Source: Pseudomonadota bacterium
GTDB lineage: Bacteria > Desulfobacterota > Desulfovibrionia > Desulfovibrionales > Desulfovibrionaceae
Assembly: GCA_018817515.1 (NCBI GenBank)
Contig: JAHIUD010000030.1
Location: forward strand, 1-64,000
Direction of reading: 5' to 3'
Length of the DNA: 64,000 nt
Shown here: positions 18,130-26,342 of the stretch, one piece after another
Numbering within the stretch: position 1 is the first letter of the stretch
Layout: every line of letters begins with the position of its first letter
Position numbers and translations under genes: made by a program
The notes under the pieces: generated by a model
The model's input: the letters and a program-made list of their open reading frames with translations, nothing else
Database searches by the model: none
What the model was told of the DNA's origin: nothing

Positions 18130-18137
18130 TAGCGCTA

Positions 18138-18869
18138 CTAAATGGGCACGTCGCGCAGGCGTTTGCGGCGGGCTTTCCAGTCAGGCATGATGGAGGCGAG
18201 CAGGCCGTAGAAACGTGCGTCGTGTCCGTGGTGGCACAGGTGGCAGAGCTCGTGCGCCACCACGTATTCCACGCAGGGCAGCGGCGCGCGCATGAGGTGC
18301 CGGTTCAGGGTGATGGTGCCGGAGCGGGAGCAGGTGCCCCAGCGTGTGGTCATGGCCCGGATCTTGAGCACGGCCGGGCGCGGCACGCCATGGGCCTCGA
18401 CCACTGGCTGCATCTGGCGCAGCAGGCGCAGGAACAGCTCGCGCGCCTGTTCCAGGTACCAGGCGTCCAGGAGTTTCTTCACCTTGTCCGGGCTGGGCGG
18501 GAACACGGTGGTCACCAGCAGGCTGTCTTCCTCCAGGCGCACGGCGTTTCGCTCGGCTTGGCGCGCCTCCAGGACGTACCCGCGTCCGAGGTAGGCGTGC
18601 GTCTCCCCGCTCAGGTAGGCCAGGGGCTGTGGCGCGGCCTCGCGCAGGGCGCGGAAGCGCTCCAGGTGCCGGAGTATCCACCCGGCCTTGCTCTCCACGT
18701 GCTCGCGGATGCGGGTCTGGCTGATCCTGCGGGGCGCGCGCACGAGCACCGTGCCCTCGGGCCGGACGGACAGGCGCAAGGAGCGGAAGCGGTCGTAGCT
18801 GACCTGCACCAGGATTCGTTGATCTTCGTGGGTGATTTCGAGCAGCTCAAGCATGTCCGCAACTCGCAC
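18138..18869 (-). CDS. YgjP-like M48-type metallopeptidase
   Basis: 243-residue protein of the YgjP/DUF45 metallopeptidase family. The zinc site HELCHLCHHGHD (HExxH plus a following His) is near residue 210, after the family motif RWGTCSRSGTITLNRHL. No signal peptide, so cytosolic. The frame opens at GTG 18869; ATG 18854 (MLELLEI) is an alternative with no better Shine-Dalgarno. Substrate unknown. The E. coli homologue is poorly characterised, so I give no symbol. Confidence 0.9.
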   Translation of the reverse strand: MRVADMLELLEITHEDQRILVQVSYDRFRSLRLSVRPEGTVLVRAPRRISQTRIREHVESKAGWILRHLERFRALREAAPQPLAYLSGETHAYLGRGYVLEARQAERNAVRLEEDSLLVTTVFPPSPDKVKKLLDAWYLEQARELFLRLLRQMQPVVEAHGVPRPAVLKIRAMTTRWGTCSRSGTITLNRHLMRAPLPCVEYVVAHELCHLCHHGHDARFYGLLASIMPDWKARRKRLRDVPI

Positions 18870-18926
18870 GGCGCAGGTCGTTTGTCTACAGGCTGGCCAG
18901 AGAGGGGCTGGGGGCTAGGCCACGAT

Positions 18927-19901
18927 TTAGGACTCTGCCGCAGCCTCTGCCTCTGTCGCAGCTTGGGCCGCAGCCTGGGCTGCGGCCTTTGCTTCGGCCC
19001 GCCGGGCCTTCTTGTCCTGGCTCACGAACACGCCCACCAGCACCAGTCCCGAGGCCAGATATTGGCCCAGGCCGAAGACCTCGCCCAGGGTGAAACGGGC
19101 CATGATGACCGTGGCCACTGGGATCAGGTTGACGAAGGCCGAAGCCTGGCTGGCGGGGATCTTGCTCACCCCGTAGCTATAGAGGCCGTAGGCCCCCAGC
19201 GTGATGGCCGCGCCCAGGTAGATGACCGAGAGCGCGGGCACCAGCACGAATTCCGTGGGCAGGCGCTGGCCGGGCAGAAACATCAGCGGCAGGAAGAACA
19301 GGCAGCCGATGAAGGCCTGACTGGCGGTGAGGAACAGTGGCGAGTAGCGCGCGGAGAGCTTCTTGAGCATGATGGTGTAGCCGGTGGCGCAGCACATGGC
19401 CAGGAATTCCAGAAAGTTGCCCAGGGCAGGGTGCGGGGCGTTCTCCGTGGCGCCGGACTGCACCGAGAGCAGCGCAGCCCCGGTGACGGCCAGGGCAAAG
19501 CCGATCCAGGTGCGCCGGGTCACCGTCTCCTTGAGCAGGAAGTGCGCGCCGATGGCCACGAGCAGCGGCAGCATGGCAACGATCATGCCTGCCTGGGCGG
19601 CCTCGGTGTTCTTGATGGCCGTGGTTTCAAAGAGAAAATACAGGCAGGGCTCGAACGCGCTCATGAGCAGGATGGGCTTCCAGTCGCCGCGCCGGTAGAC
19701 TTGGTTGCGGAAGCGCGCGGCCAGGGGCAGGAAGCACAGGCAGGCCACCAGCATGCGCGCGAAGAGCACGAACATGGGGTCGTAGGCCACGAAGGCCAGC
19801 TTGAAGGCGATGAAGGCGCTGGCCCAGAGAATGCTGGCTGCGGTGAGCGCCAGCACGGGCAGGAGCGCCGTGCGCCGCTGTTGGCGCTGCAAATCTGTCA
19901 T
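18927..19901 (-). CDS. EamA/DMT-family transporter
   Basis: 324-residue inner-membrane protein with ten predicted hydrophobic segments arranged as two EamA repeats, typical of the drug/metabolite transporter superfamily. Conserved features are ILWASAFIAFKLAF in the first helix and the EPCLYFLFETTAIKNTEAAQAGMI segment. The last ~30 residues are an Ala/Glu/Lys-rich tail of AAAQAA repeats. Start taken at ATG 19901 (MTDLQRQQRR) so that a short basic N-terminus precedes the first helix. Substrate cannot be inferred. Confidence 0.88.
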   Translation of the reverse strand: MTDLQRQQRRTALLPVLALTAASILWASAFIAFKLAFVAYDPMFVLFARMLVACLCFLPLAARFRNQVYRRGDWKPILLMSAFEPCLYFLFETTAIKNTEAAQAGMIVAMLPLLVAIGAHFLLKETVTRRTWIGFALAVTGAALLSVQSGATENAPHPALGNFLEFLAMCCATGYTIMLKKLSARYSPLFLTASQAFIGCLFFLPLMFLPGQRLPTEFVLVPALSVIYLGAAITLGAYGLYSYGVSKIPASQASAFVNLIPVATVIMARFTLGEVFGLGQYLASGLVLVGVFVSQDKKARRAEAKAAAQAAAQAATEAEAAAES

Positions 19902-20045
19902 GGATTCATCCCGTGTTGCCCAGCCGTTGCGCTGTCGTTGCTCAATTATTGTTGGCCGGGAAGGCAGGGGTATCACCCTTGCGGGCGGATGGGAATGGCT
20001 TCGTGCGGAGGAAATGGCGCGGGAGTCCTCACCCGCTGGAGTTCG

Positions 20046-21290
20046 CTACCTGGGGCCGAGTTCGCCGACCCGGCGGAAGTATTCGGCGCGGCAGAAGTGC
20101 TCCACGTCCATGAGGCTGGCGAAGGCGTCGCGGAAATCGACCGCGCCCAGGGTGAACAGCCCGTGGCCGTAGACGATGGCCCCGCGCTTCTCGCCGCTTG
20201 TGCCGGTGAGGGCCTGGGGCAGGGTGTTGCACAGGCCAAAGGGCCCGGTGCCCACCTCTCCGGGCACGATGGGCACGGCCATGCCGCAGGTGGCATCAAC
20301 AACGGCGCGCGCGGTGTCGCAGGCGCGGTGGCACTCGCCCAGCTTGGGGCAGTCCAGGCGCGGGCAGTCGAGGGACAGAATCACCGAGAAGCGCGGGTGG
20401 CCGTGCAGGATGGCCCGCGCCCCGTTTTGGGCCAGCTCGGCCTCGTACACGGCCTTGTGCGCCGAATACTCGCTGGAGGCCGTGAGCCCGGCGCAGGAGC
20501 TGCCGTCCATGCGGCAGGGATCGATGCACGCGCCCAGCTCGTCGAGCGAGCTGCCGGTCTGGCTGATGAGGATGGTGTCGCCGAGTCGATACGAAATGTT
20601 GCCGAAGTAGGAGTCGACCAGGCCGTACTCCACGGTGCTGCGACCGGCCTGGATCATGGCCTCGCGCGCGGCGTCCTCGTCCTCAAAGGGGCCGGGCAGC
20701 AGGTCCGGCCTGTCGCTGCGGTCGTCCTGCAGCAGGGCCGTGCTACGCGCAAAGGCGGCGCGGCGTTGGTCCGTCATGGCTCCGGCGCGCAGGGTGCGCA
20801 GGTGGTCCGCGAAATAGGCCACGAAGCTGGCGAAGCACATGGAGCTGAAGGTGACGTACGCCTGCTCCGGGCTCACGGAGCCGAAGGCGGCCACAAAGGC
20901 CTCGCCCTCATGCAAAATGACGCAGCCCTTGCGCTGGCGCAGGGCCTGGATGATGACGACTGCGTGCAGACTGTCTACCACGGGCAGGTCGTGCAGGAAG
21001 GTGCGCGTCTCGCAGTCGCCAGGGGTGATGGACCTGCTGCCGTCGGCCAGGGCCTGGCGGGCCAGCTCGGCCATGACGGCCTGGTACACGCCTGCGGGCC
21101 GCGCCAGGAGCAGCGCGCTGATGCTCATGCCCGCGAAAATCTCTTCCATGAGCCCTCGGCGCGGGTCGCTGCTCTCGACCACCTGGCTCCAGCCCAGCTC
21201 ATCGTCCAGGGCGGCCAGGAGCACGTCCCCGGGGGCGCACAGGCCGGTGGCGGTCAGCTTGGCGGCGTACTTGGCGAGCAGGGTGATCAT
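20046..21290 (-). CDS. Class II aldolase/adducin-fold protein with N-terminal extension
   Basis: 414 residues. The C-terminal ~220 residues form a class II aldolase domain: GNISYRLGD near residue 231, zinc ligands in LHGHPRF (near 296) and YGHGLFTLG (near 373). The N-terminal ~190 residues are unusual; the part HEGEAFVAAFGSVSPEQAYV looks like a degenerate second copy of the aldolase C-terminal half, but this is only by eye. ATG overlaps the AOR stop by 4 bases, so the two are one operon and may act on the same metabolite. Substrate unknown. Confidence 0.85.
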   Translation of the reverse strand: MITLLAKYAAKLTATGLCAPGDVLLAALDDELGWSQVVESSDPRRGLMEEIFAGMSISALLLARPAGVYQAVMAELARQALADGSRSITPGDCETRTFLHDLPVVDSLHAVVIIQALRQRKGCVILHEGEAFVAAFGSVSPEQAYVTFSSMCFASFVAYFADHLRTLRAGAMTDQRRAAFARSTALLQDDRSDRPDLLPGPFEDEDAAREAMIQAGRSTVEYGLVDSYFGNISYRLGDTILISQTGSSLDELGACIDPCRMDGSSCAGLTASSEYSAHKAVYEAELAQNGARAILHGHPRFSVILSLDCPRLDCPKLGECHRACDTARAVVDATCGMAVPIVPGEVGTGPFGLCNTLPQALTGTSGEKRGAIVYGHGLFTLGAVDFRDAFASLMDVEHFCRAEYFRRVGELGPR

Positions 21291-23077
21291 GCGCCTCCCA
21301 GGGAAGCGGGCCAGGGCAGCCCCAGTCGCTCGGCGGTCTCTCTGGTCGGCAGGCCGTCCGGGGTCAGGCCACGGATGCGGTAGTACGCCGCGCGGCAGGC
21401 CAGAAAGTCCTCGCGCGGGACGGGCGGGATGGGCAGGTTCGGGCCGCTGGTGCCTTCCTCGGCAAAGAAGCGCGGCGGCAGGTCGTCGTGCCTGGCCGCA
21501 AAGCCGTTACGGGCGTTCATGAGCCGCTCCTGGTAGTCCACACGCTCGCCGACGAGCAGCAGGTCGTGGGCCGTGGCAGCTACACCCGTGACCGCAGAAA
21601 AGGCGCGGGCGTATTCCTCCAGGCTGGCGGCGAAGAACAGGAATTTGCAGGCGATGAGCGAGTCCACGCAAGCGTTGGCGTCCTCGGCGATCTTCACGAT
21701 GCGCGCCTTGCCGGAGAAGCTGAAGCGGTCTGTGGCCACGGGCTTGCGCAGGATCTCGTGGCTGATGGGGTAGGCCCGCAAATGGCAGCCGCCGCGCGTG
21801 CTGGTGGCGTAGGCCAGGGCCATGCCGTAGGCCCCGCGCGGGTCGTAGGCCGGCAGCTCCAGGCCCTTGACGCTCATGGACAGCTCCGGGCGGCCCTGGG
21901 CGGCGGCGTACTTCGCCGAGCCGTTTGCCAGCTCCGCGCCCGGACCTGTGCCTGTGCCCATGCCTGTGAGCAGCTCCAGCACGCGCGCGCCGGAAAGCTC
22001 CTCACCGGAAATCTCCCGGTAACAGGCCAGGGTGGAGCCGGCGCTGATGGTGTCGAGCCCCAGGCGGCCGCACAGGTCGCCCGCCTGCATCACCAGCTCC
22101 AGGTCCGTGTTGCCGATGAGCGCGGTGAAGTGGCTCATGGTCTCGAATTCGGGCAAGGAGCGGCCATCGGCGGCGATCTTCTTGCACAAAACGTGGCAGC
22201 CCTGGCAGCCGTGGCGGCGCGGCTGGTAGCGCTGCTTGTAGGCGTGGGCGTTCAGGTTCTCGGCGCCAGGGAAGCGCGTGCGCGCGAAATTGTCCGTGGG
22301 CATCATGCGCCGGGAGTCCATGAGGTCGAAGATGCTGCCCGTGCCGAAGCAGGAGAACCCGTGCTGGCCCATGAGCGCGGGCGAGGCCGCAGTGAGCCGC
22401 AGGATGTCCTCGCGCGCGACCTTCAGGGTGGGCAGGTCGGCGACCTTGCGGCGGCCAGTGCCGTGCACGGCCAGGTACTTGAGGTTCTTCAGTCCGGCCA
22501 CGCGCCCCAGGCCGCAGCGTCCGGCGGCGTGGTGCGTGTCGACAATCAGGCTGGCGAAAAGGCAGCCGGTGTCTGCTGCTGGTCCTGTGGCGGCGATGGA
22601 GCCCTTGGGGCGGCGCAGGCGCAGGCGGGCGAAGACCTCATGCGTGTCGCAGCCTTGAAGCGCGCTGGCGTCCACCAGGCGCACGGTGTCGTTGTCTATC
22701 TCCAGGCCGGTGGGGCGCTCGGCCCGGCCCACGATGACCACGGCGTCCCAGCCTGCGCGGGCCAGCTCCGTGCCCAGGCGACCGCCCGCGCTGGAGTCGG
22801 CCACGGCCCCGGTGAGCGGCGAGCGGGTGGTCAGGTGGCAGCGGCCCGAGGTGGGCGCGATGGTTGCGTTCAGCGGGCCCACGGCGAGAATCAGCGGCAG
22901 GGCAGGGTCATCGGGAGAGAGTGTGGCGAAGTCTCGCAGCAGGTATCCGCCCAGGCCCTTGCCGCCAAGGTAGTCGCGGTACACGGCCTCGGGCAGGCGC
23001 AGCACGTCCTGGGCTCCTGTGCCCAGGTCGACGCGCAGGACCTTCCCTGTCCACCCGAAAAAATCCTGGCCGATCAT
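21287..23077 (-). CDS. Aldehyde:ferredoxin oxidoreductase (tungsten pterin enzyme)
   Basis: 596 residues, AOR family: oxidises aldehydes to acids with ferredoxin as acceptor, using a tungsten (or Mo) bis-pterin and one [4Fe-4S] cluster. Cluster ligands are CQGCHVLC (CxxCxxxC, near residue 290) and the distant Cys of SLIACKF near 475, matching the Pyrococcus furiosus spacing. N-terminal GWTGKVLRVDLG and YLGGKGLGGYLL bind pterin. I chose ATG 23077, with AAGGACGAG upstream. Operonic with the aldolase-like gene; the in vivo aldehyde is unknown. Confidence 0.93.
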   Translation of the reverse strand: MIGQDFFGWTGKVLRVDLGTGAQDVLRLPEAVYRDYLGGKGLGGYLLRDFATLSPDDPALPLILAVGPLNATIAPTSGRCHLTTRSPLTGAVADSSAGGRLGTELARAGWDAVVIVGRAERPTGLEIDNDTVRLVDASALQGCDTHEVFARLRLRRPKGSIAATGPAADTGCLFASLIVDTHHAAGRCGLGRVAGLKNLKYLAVHGTGRRKVADLPTLKVAREDILRLTAASPALMGQHGFSCFGTGSIFDLMDSRRMMPTDNFARTRFPGAENLNAHAYKQRYQPRRHGCQGCHVLCKKIAADGRSLPEFETMSHFTALIGNTDLELVMQAGDLCGRLGLDTISAGSTLACYREISGEELSGARVLELLTGMGTGTGPGAELANGSAKYAAAQGRPELSMSVKGLELPAYDPRGAYGMALAYATSTRGGCHLRAYPISHEILRKPVATDRFSFSGKARIVKIAEDANACVDSLIACKFLFFAASLEEYARAFSAVTGVAATAHDLLLVGERVDYQERLMNARNGFAARHDDLPPRFFAEEGTSGPNLPIPPVPREDFLACRAAYYRIRGLTPDGLPTRETAERLGLPWPASLGGA

Positions 23078-23199
23078 GCGTCTCGTCCTTGTGTCCTCTG
23101 AACTGGAGCCTTGACCCCGTGGCCGAAAGAAGTATGCTCTGCAGCCGGGAATCGCAAGGGCCAAGAGCTTCAAGACAGCAGTTCAGGAGGAGGGCGCAA

Positions 23200-23751
23200 G
23201 TGGGCAAGGAAGAGATCGACGTCAAGCGGCGCAGGCTGCTGTTCGGATTCGTGGACACCCTGCGCGGCAAAACAGAGGCCGTGCCCATGGCCGCCGCCTC
23301 GCAGACCGCGCCCATCCTGGCCGAGGCCAACGACGCCTTTGCAGCCGGGAGTTTTGAGGCCGCCATCCTCAAGTACCGAGAATTTTTGGAGTTCGAACGC
23401 GAGAACGCCGAGGCCCGCCAGCGCCTGGGCGAGAGCCTCTACGCGCTTGGCCGGTACATCCCGGCCAAGGTGGAGTTCGAGCGCATCATGCAGAAGAACC
23501 GCTCCAACAACCGGGCCATCGTCTACCTGGGGCTGGTCATGGCGCGGCTGGAGCGTGTGCAGAAGGCCGCCGTGGTCTGGAAGCTGCATTTTGATCCGCA
23601 CAATGTGGCCCTCCAACGCGAGCTGAATCTGCAGATCGCCCTGGTGGAGAGCGTGGTGGAGCAGACCGAGGACGGCGAGGCCGTGGACGAGTCGCAGCTG
23701 CCGGACCCAGTCAAGGTGGCCGAGGCTGTGGAGCGGGCGCTCTTGGCCTAG
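23200..23751 (+). CDS. Tetratricopeptide-repeat protein (GTG start)
   Basis: 183-residue protein. After a basic N-terminus (EEIDVKRRRLLFGF) residues ~45-150 form about three TPR units, for example EANDAFAAGSFEAAILKYREFL and QRLGESLYALGRYIPAKVEFERI. The C-terminus is acidic. Start chosen as GTG 23200 because AGGAGGAGGG lies 6-7 bases upstream. No signal peptide, so probably a cytosolic scaffold. Divergent from the AOR operon across 122 bases and followed by a terminator-like hairpin. Function unknown. Confidence 0.82.
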   Translation: MGKEEIDVKRRRLLFGFVDTLRGKTEAVPMAAASQTAPILAEANDAFAAGSFEAAILKYREFLEFERENAEARQRLGESLYALGRYIPAKVEFERIMQKNRSNNRAIVYLGLVMARLERVQKAAVVWKLHFDPHNVALQRELNLQIALVESVVEQTEDGEAVDESQLPDPVKVAEAVERALLA

Positions 23752-23794
23752 GACCTGCTTCTAAAAGTGTCTTTTGCCCCCTGGACATCGACAT

Positions 23795-23858
23795 GAGTCG
23801 CTTTGGCGCCAGGGCTGTACCGCATGAGTACTATCCCTGGCTCCAAAGCGGCTCTTTT
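23795..23858 (+). terminator. Terminator-like hairpin after the TPR gene
   Basis: A 20-base arm at 23795-23814 pairs with 23835-23854 with two mismatches, followed directly by TTTT. It sits about 45 bases after the TPR stop, between convergent genes. Confidence 0.7.
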
Positions 23859-23943
23859 CTCGCCAGGGAAACAAAATCCATCTTTTGGAAACAGGCTCTA
23901 CGTTCGTTTCAGGCGGTATTGGCCGGGCCTGGGCCAGAAATCC

Positions 23944-24411
23944 CTATTGCTTCTTCGCCTTTTCGGCCAGGACGCCCAGGCGCGCGCGGATATAGCTGGC
24001 GGCCATGTCGGCCAGGGCCGGGTCCTGGCCCTCTGCGGCTGCCCCTGCTCCCAGCGCGGCCATGTCTTCGTCTATCTGACGCTCCATGCGTGCGGACTCC
24101 AGAAACATCACATAGGCCAGGGTCAGAGCCGCGGCGTTTTCGGCGCTGCCGTCGCACACCAGTTCAATCTGTGCCAGGGGCACCGTCTCCAGCAGCCGGT
24201 CGGCGAACATGCCGATCCACTTGGCGTAGAGCGCGGGCATGAGCGCCGGAATCAGGCCCGCCAGGGCCTCGGACGTGGCCGGATCGGTGGAGGCCTGGGT
24301 CACGTCCAGGTAGTCGCGCAGGGCCTCCTTGCGCCGGGCCTCGTCCTGGGTGGTGCGCTCGATGAGCAGGCCGGTGATGTGGGCGCGGGCGCTTTCGGCG
24401 GTCATGGGCAT
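23944..24411 (-). CDS. Hypothetical protein, all-helical
   Basis: 155 residues, not recognised. It is Ala-rich, largely predicted helical, without signal peptide or membrane segment, and ends in KKQ. AGGAGGA 7 bases upstream of ATG 24411 supports the start. It lies convergent to the TPR gene and divergent from the DUF401 gene. No cysteines beyond one and no recognisable motif, so I propose no function. Confidence 0.75.
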   Translation of the reverse strand: MPMTAESARAHITGLLIERTTQDEARRKEALRDYLDVTQASTDPATSEALAGLIPALMPALYAKWIGMFADRLLETVPLAQIELVCDGSAENAAALTLAYVMFLESARMERQIDEDMAALGAGAAAEGQDPALADMAASYIRARLGVLAEKAKKQ

Positions 24412-24556
24412 TAAAGATCCTCCTGATGATGCAGTGGGTTGCGCGGCGGCCTGGCAATATAATAGGCAGGCGGGTGAATGCTTCGGGCTTTTCGTCCGCG
24501 CGCAAAGGGAGTATCACCCGCACTTGCCGCTGGCAACGCCCGGCCTGGAGCCTTTT

Positions 24557-25867
24557 GTGACCGACGTCCTGCTCTCGTTTCTGCCCCTGGCCAAGGTGCT
24601 CGCCGCCTTTGCCGTCATGCTGCTTGGCCTGCGACTGCGCCAACCCCTGTGGCTGTCCATCTTGGCCGGGGGGCTGGCTCTGGCGCTGATGTTCGGCATG
24701 ACCCCGCTGGTCTGGCTCCTGGTCTCGGCGGCGTCGACCATACAGCGCGGCACGATTTTCCTCGTCATCATCCTGGCCCTGATCCTGTTTCTTTCCGAGG
24801 TGCTGGACAAGAGCGGCCAGACCGCCCGGCTCATGCAGGCGGCCTCCGGCTATTTGCGAGATACGCGTCTGCGCCTGGCCTTTTTCCCGGCCCTGGTGGG
24901 CTTTTTGCCCATGCCCGGCGGGGCGGTGTTCTCCGCGCCCATGGTGCGCGACATGGCCCAGGACCTGGGCCTGACCCCGCGCGACACGGCCCTGGTGAAC
25001 TACTGGTTCCGGCATCTCTGGGAGCTGTGCTGGCCGCTGTATCCGGGCATCATCCTGGCCTCGTCCCTGGCCGGAATCCCCCTGGCGCGGCTGGTCCTGT
25101 ACACCCTGCCGAGCATCGGCCTGTGCATGGTGCTGGGCTGGGTGTTCGTCCTGCGCCCGGCCGTGGCGCACTTGCGCGGCGCTGGCGGGCTGGAGGTAGC
25201 TCCACGCGATGTTCGCGCCGTGCTCTCAAGCGGCCTGCCCATGCTGGTGGCCATCGTCGGCGGGTTGGGGCTGGAGGTGGGCATGACGCTTTTCGCGCCG
25301 GGCTGGCCGTTTGAGTTGGGCATCATCACCGCGCTGGCCCTGGCCATCCTCTGCGCCCTGGTGCAGAACCGAGTGGGGCCGCAGTTCGTGGCCGGGGTGC
25401 TGCGCAAGCCCGCGCTCTATGAGCTTGTGGGGCTGGTGGTGGCCATCTTGATGTTCAAGGACGTCATCGGGGCGTCCGGCGCGGTGGAGCAGCTCTCGCG
25501 CGTGGCCTCGGGCCCTGGCGCGCTCTTCACCCTGACGTTGCTCCTGCCCTTCCTGATGGGTGCCATTTCGGGCATCAGCGTGGCCTTCGTGGGATCAACG
25601 TTCCCCATCCTGCTCGGCATCCTCGGGGCTGGCACAGCCTCTGGCCTGCCAGCGGACAACCCCCAGTTCATTCCCTACCTGGTGCTCGGCCTGTTCGCCG
25701 GGTTCACCGGGGTCATGGTCTCGCCCCTGCACGTCTGCTTCATTCTGTCCTGCCAGTACTTCGGGGTCGACATGGCCCAGGTCTGGCGGCGGCTGCTCAT
25801 ACCCTGCACGCTGTTGCTGTGCTTCGGCATAGGCTGGTTCTGTGTGCTGAGCTCGTTAGCATCCTGA
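24557..25867 (+). CDS. DUF401 family integral membrane protein (GTG start)
   Basis: 436 residues with about ten to twelve hydrophobic segments, resembling the DUF401 family of membrane proteins. Conserved stretches include LGFLPMPGGAVFSAPMV-type sequence near residue 115, NYWFRHLWELCWPLYPG near 148, and GVMVSPLHVC near 390, which repeat in related families of anion transporters. GTG 24557 is chosen because GGAG lies 6 bases upstream and no good start lies closer to family length. Substrate unknown; a carboxylate or other anion transporter is possible. Confidence 0.82.
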   Translation: MTDVLLSFLPLAKVLAAFAVMLLGLRLRQPLWLSILAGGLALALMFGMTPLVWLLVSAASTIQRGTIFLVIILALILFLSEVLDKSGQTARLMQAASGYLRDTRLRLAFFPALVGFLPMPGGAVFSAPMVRDMAQDLGLTPRDTALVNYWFRHLWELCWPLYPGIILASSLAGIPLARLVLYTLPSIGLCMVLGWVFVLRPAVAHLRGAGGLEVAPRDVRAVLSSGLPMLVAIVGGLGLEVGMTLFAPGWPFELGIITALALAILCALVQNRVGPQFVAGVLRKPALYELVGLVVAILMFKDVIGASGAVEQLSRVASGPGALFTLTLLLPFLMGAISGISVAFVGSTFPILLGILGAGTASGLPADNPQFIPYLVLGLFAGFTGVMVSPLHVCFILSCQYFGVDMAQVWRRLLIPCTLLLCFGIGWFCVLSSLAS

Positions 25868-25874
25868 GACTATT

Positions 25875-26219
25875 CTAGTTCACCAGCCGGATTCCTTTTG
25901 ACGGAGAGGCTTCGCCGACGCGCTTGCCGTTCCTGAAGAATTCGATATCCCTGGCCTTTCCGGTGATGCAGGCGTCCGAGTTTGCAAACGCCTGTATGAG
26001 CCCCAGCCGCTGTATGCGAGTGGCGCCATCCCAATCATTCTTCCAGAGAAAAATGACTTTGCCCTGGCTCGTCGACCATTCGCCCATCTTTGACATGACG
26101 ACCAGCACATCCCGGGCGGATCCTTCATCGTAATCCAGCGCTTTGTCAGAGGCTGCCTGGGACGGTGTGCTCGCCACGAGGAGCAGAATGAAGAGAGTAA
26201 GAGAGGCAAGGCGTTTCAT
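25875..26219 (-). CDS. Small secreted hypothetical protein
   Basis: 114 residues with a clear Sec signal peptide (MKRLASLTLFILLLVASTPSQA, cleavage near residue 22). The mature part is about 92 residues, with no cysteine pair apart from one Cys, and no family I recognise. GGAGGTG upstream supports the ATG at 26219. It is convergent with the DUF401 gene and 7 bases from it. Probably periplasmic. Confidence 0.78.
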   Translation of the reverse strand: MKRLASLTLFILLLVASTPSQAASDKALDYDEGSARDVLVVMSKMGEWSTSQGKVIFLWKNDWDGATRIQRLGLIQAFANSDACITGKARDIEFFRNGKRVGEASPSKGIRLVN

Positions 26220-26342
26220 GCGCAACACCTCCAGTGAATTTTCGTGTTCAATATCAATGAAGGCGAGCAAAACGCAAGGGCAGGCGCGGCGTTACTGTTG
26301 CCCAGACGCTTGGGGAGCGCAAGGCTACATGACCGCCTGCCC

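Larger units (their letters stand above)
17723..18137. other. Gene-free region filled with hairpins
   Basis: No plausible gene. It holds a run of stem-loops: GGGCC-TGA-GGCCC near 17766, AGCCGT/ACGGCT arms at 17793 and 17827, a perfect 19-base inverted repeat at 17908-17949, a long hairpin at 18023-18065 and two REP-like stems at 18079-18129. None is followed by a clear T-run. Confidence 0.8.

Noticed and set aside
18222-21383. Very long open frame on + strand (over 1000 codons) opposite the metallopeptidase, EamA and aldolase genes
   Set aside because: It runs antisense to three clear genes in a GC-rich region, is rich in His, Gly, Gln and Ala, and matches no family; such frames are expected at high GC.
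24164-25171. Open frame on - strand (335 codons) extending upstream of the helical hypothetical gene
   Set aside because: Antisense to the DUF401 gene and low-complexity; the downstream frame with AGGAGGA at 24411 is preferred.
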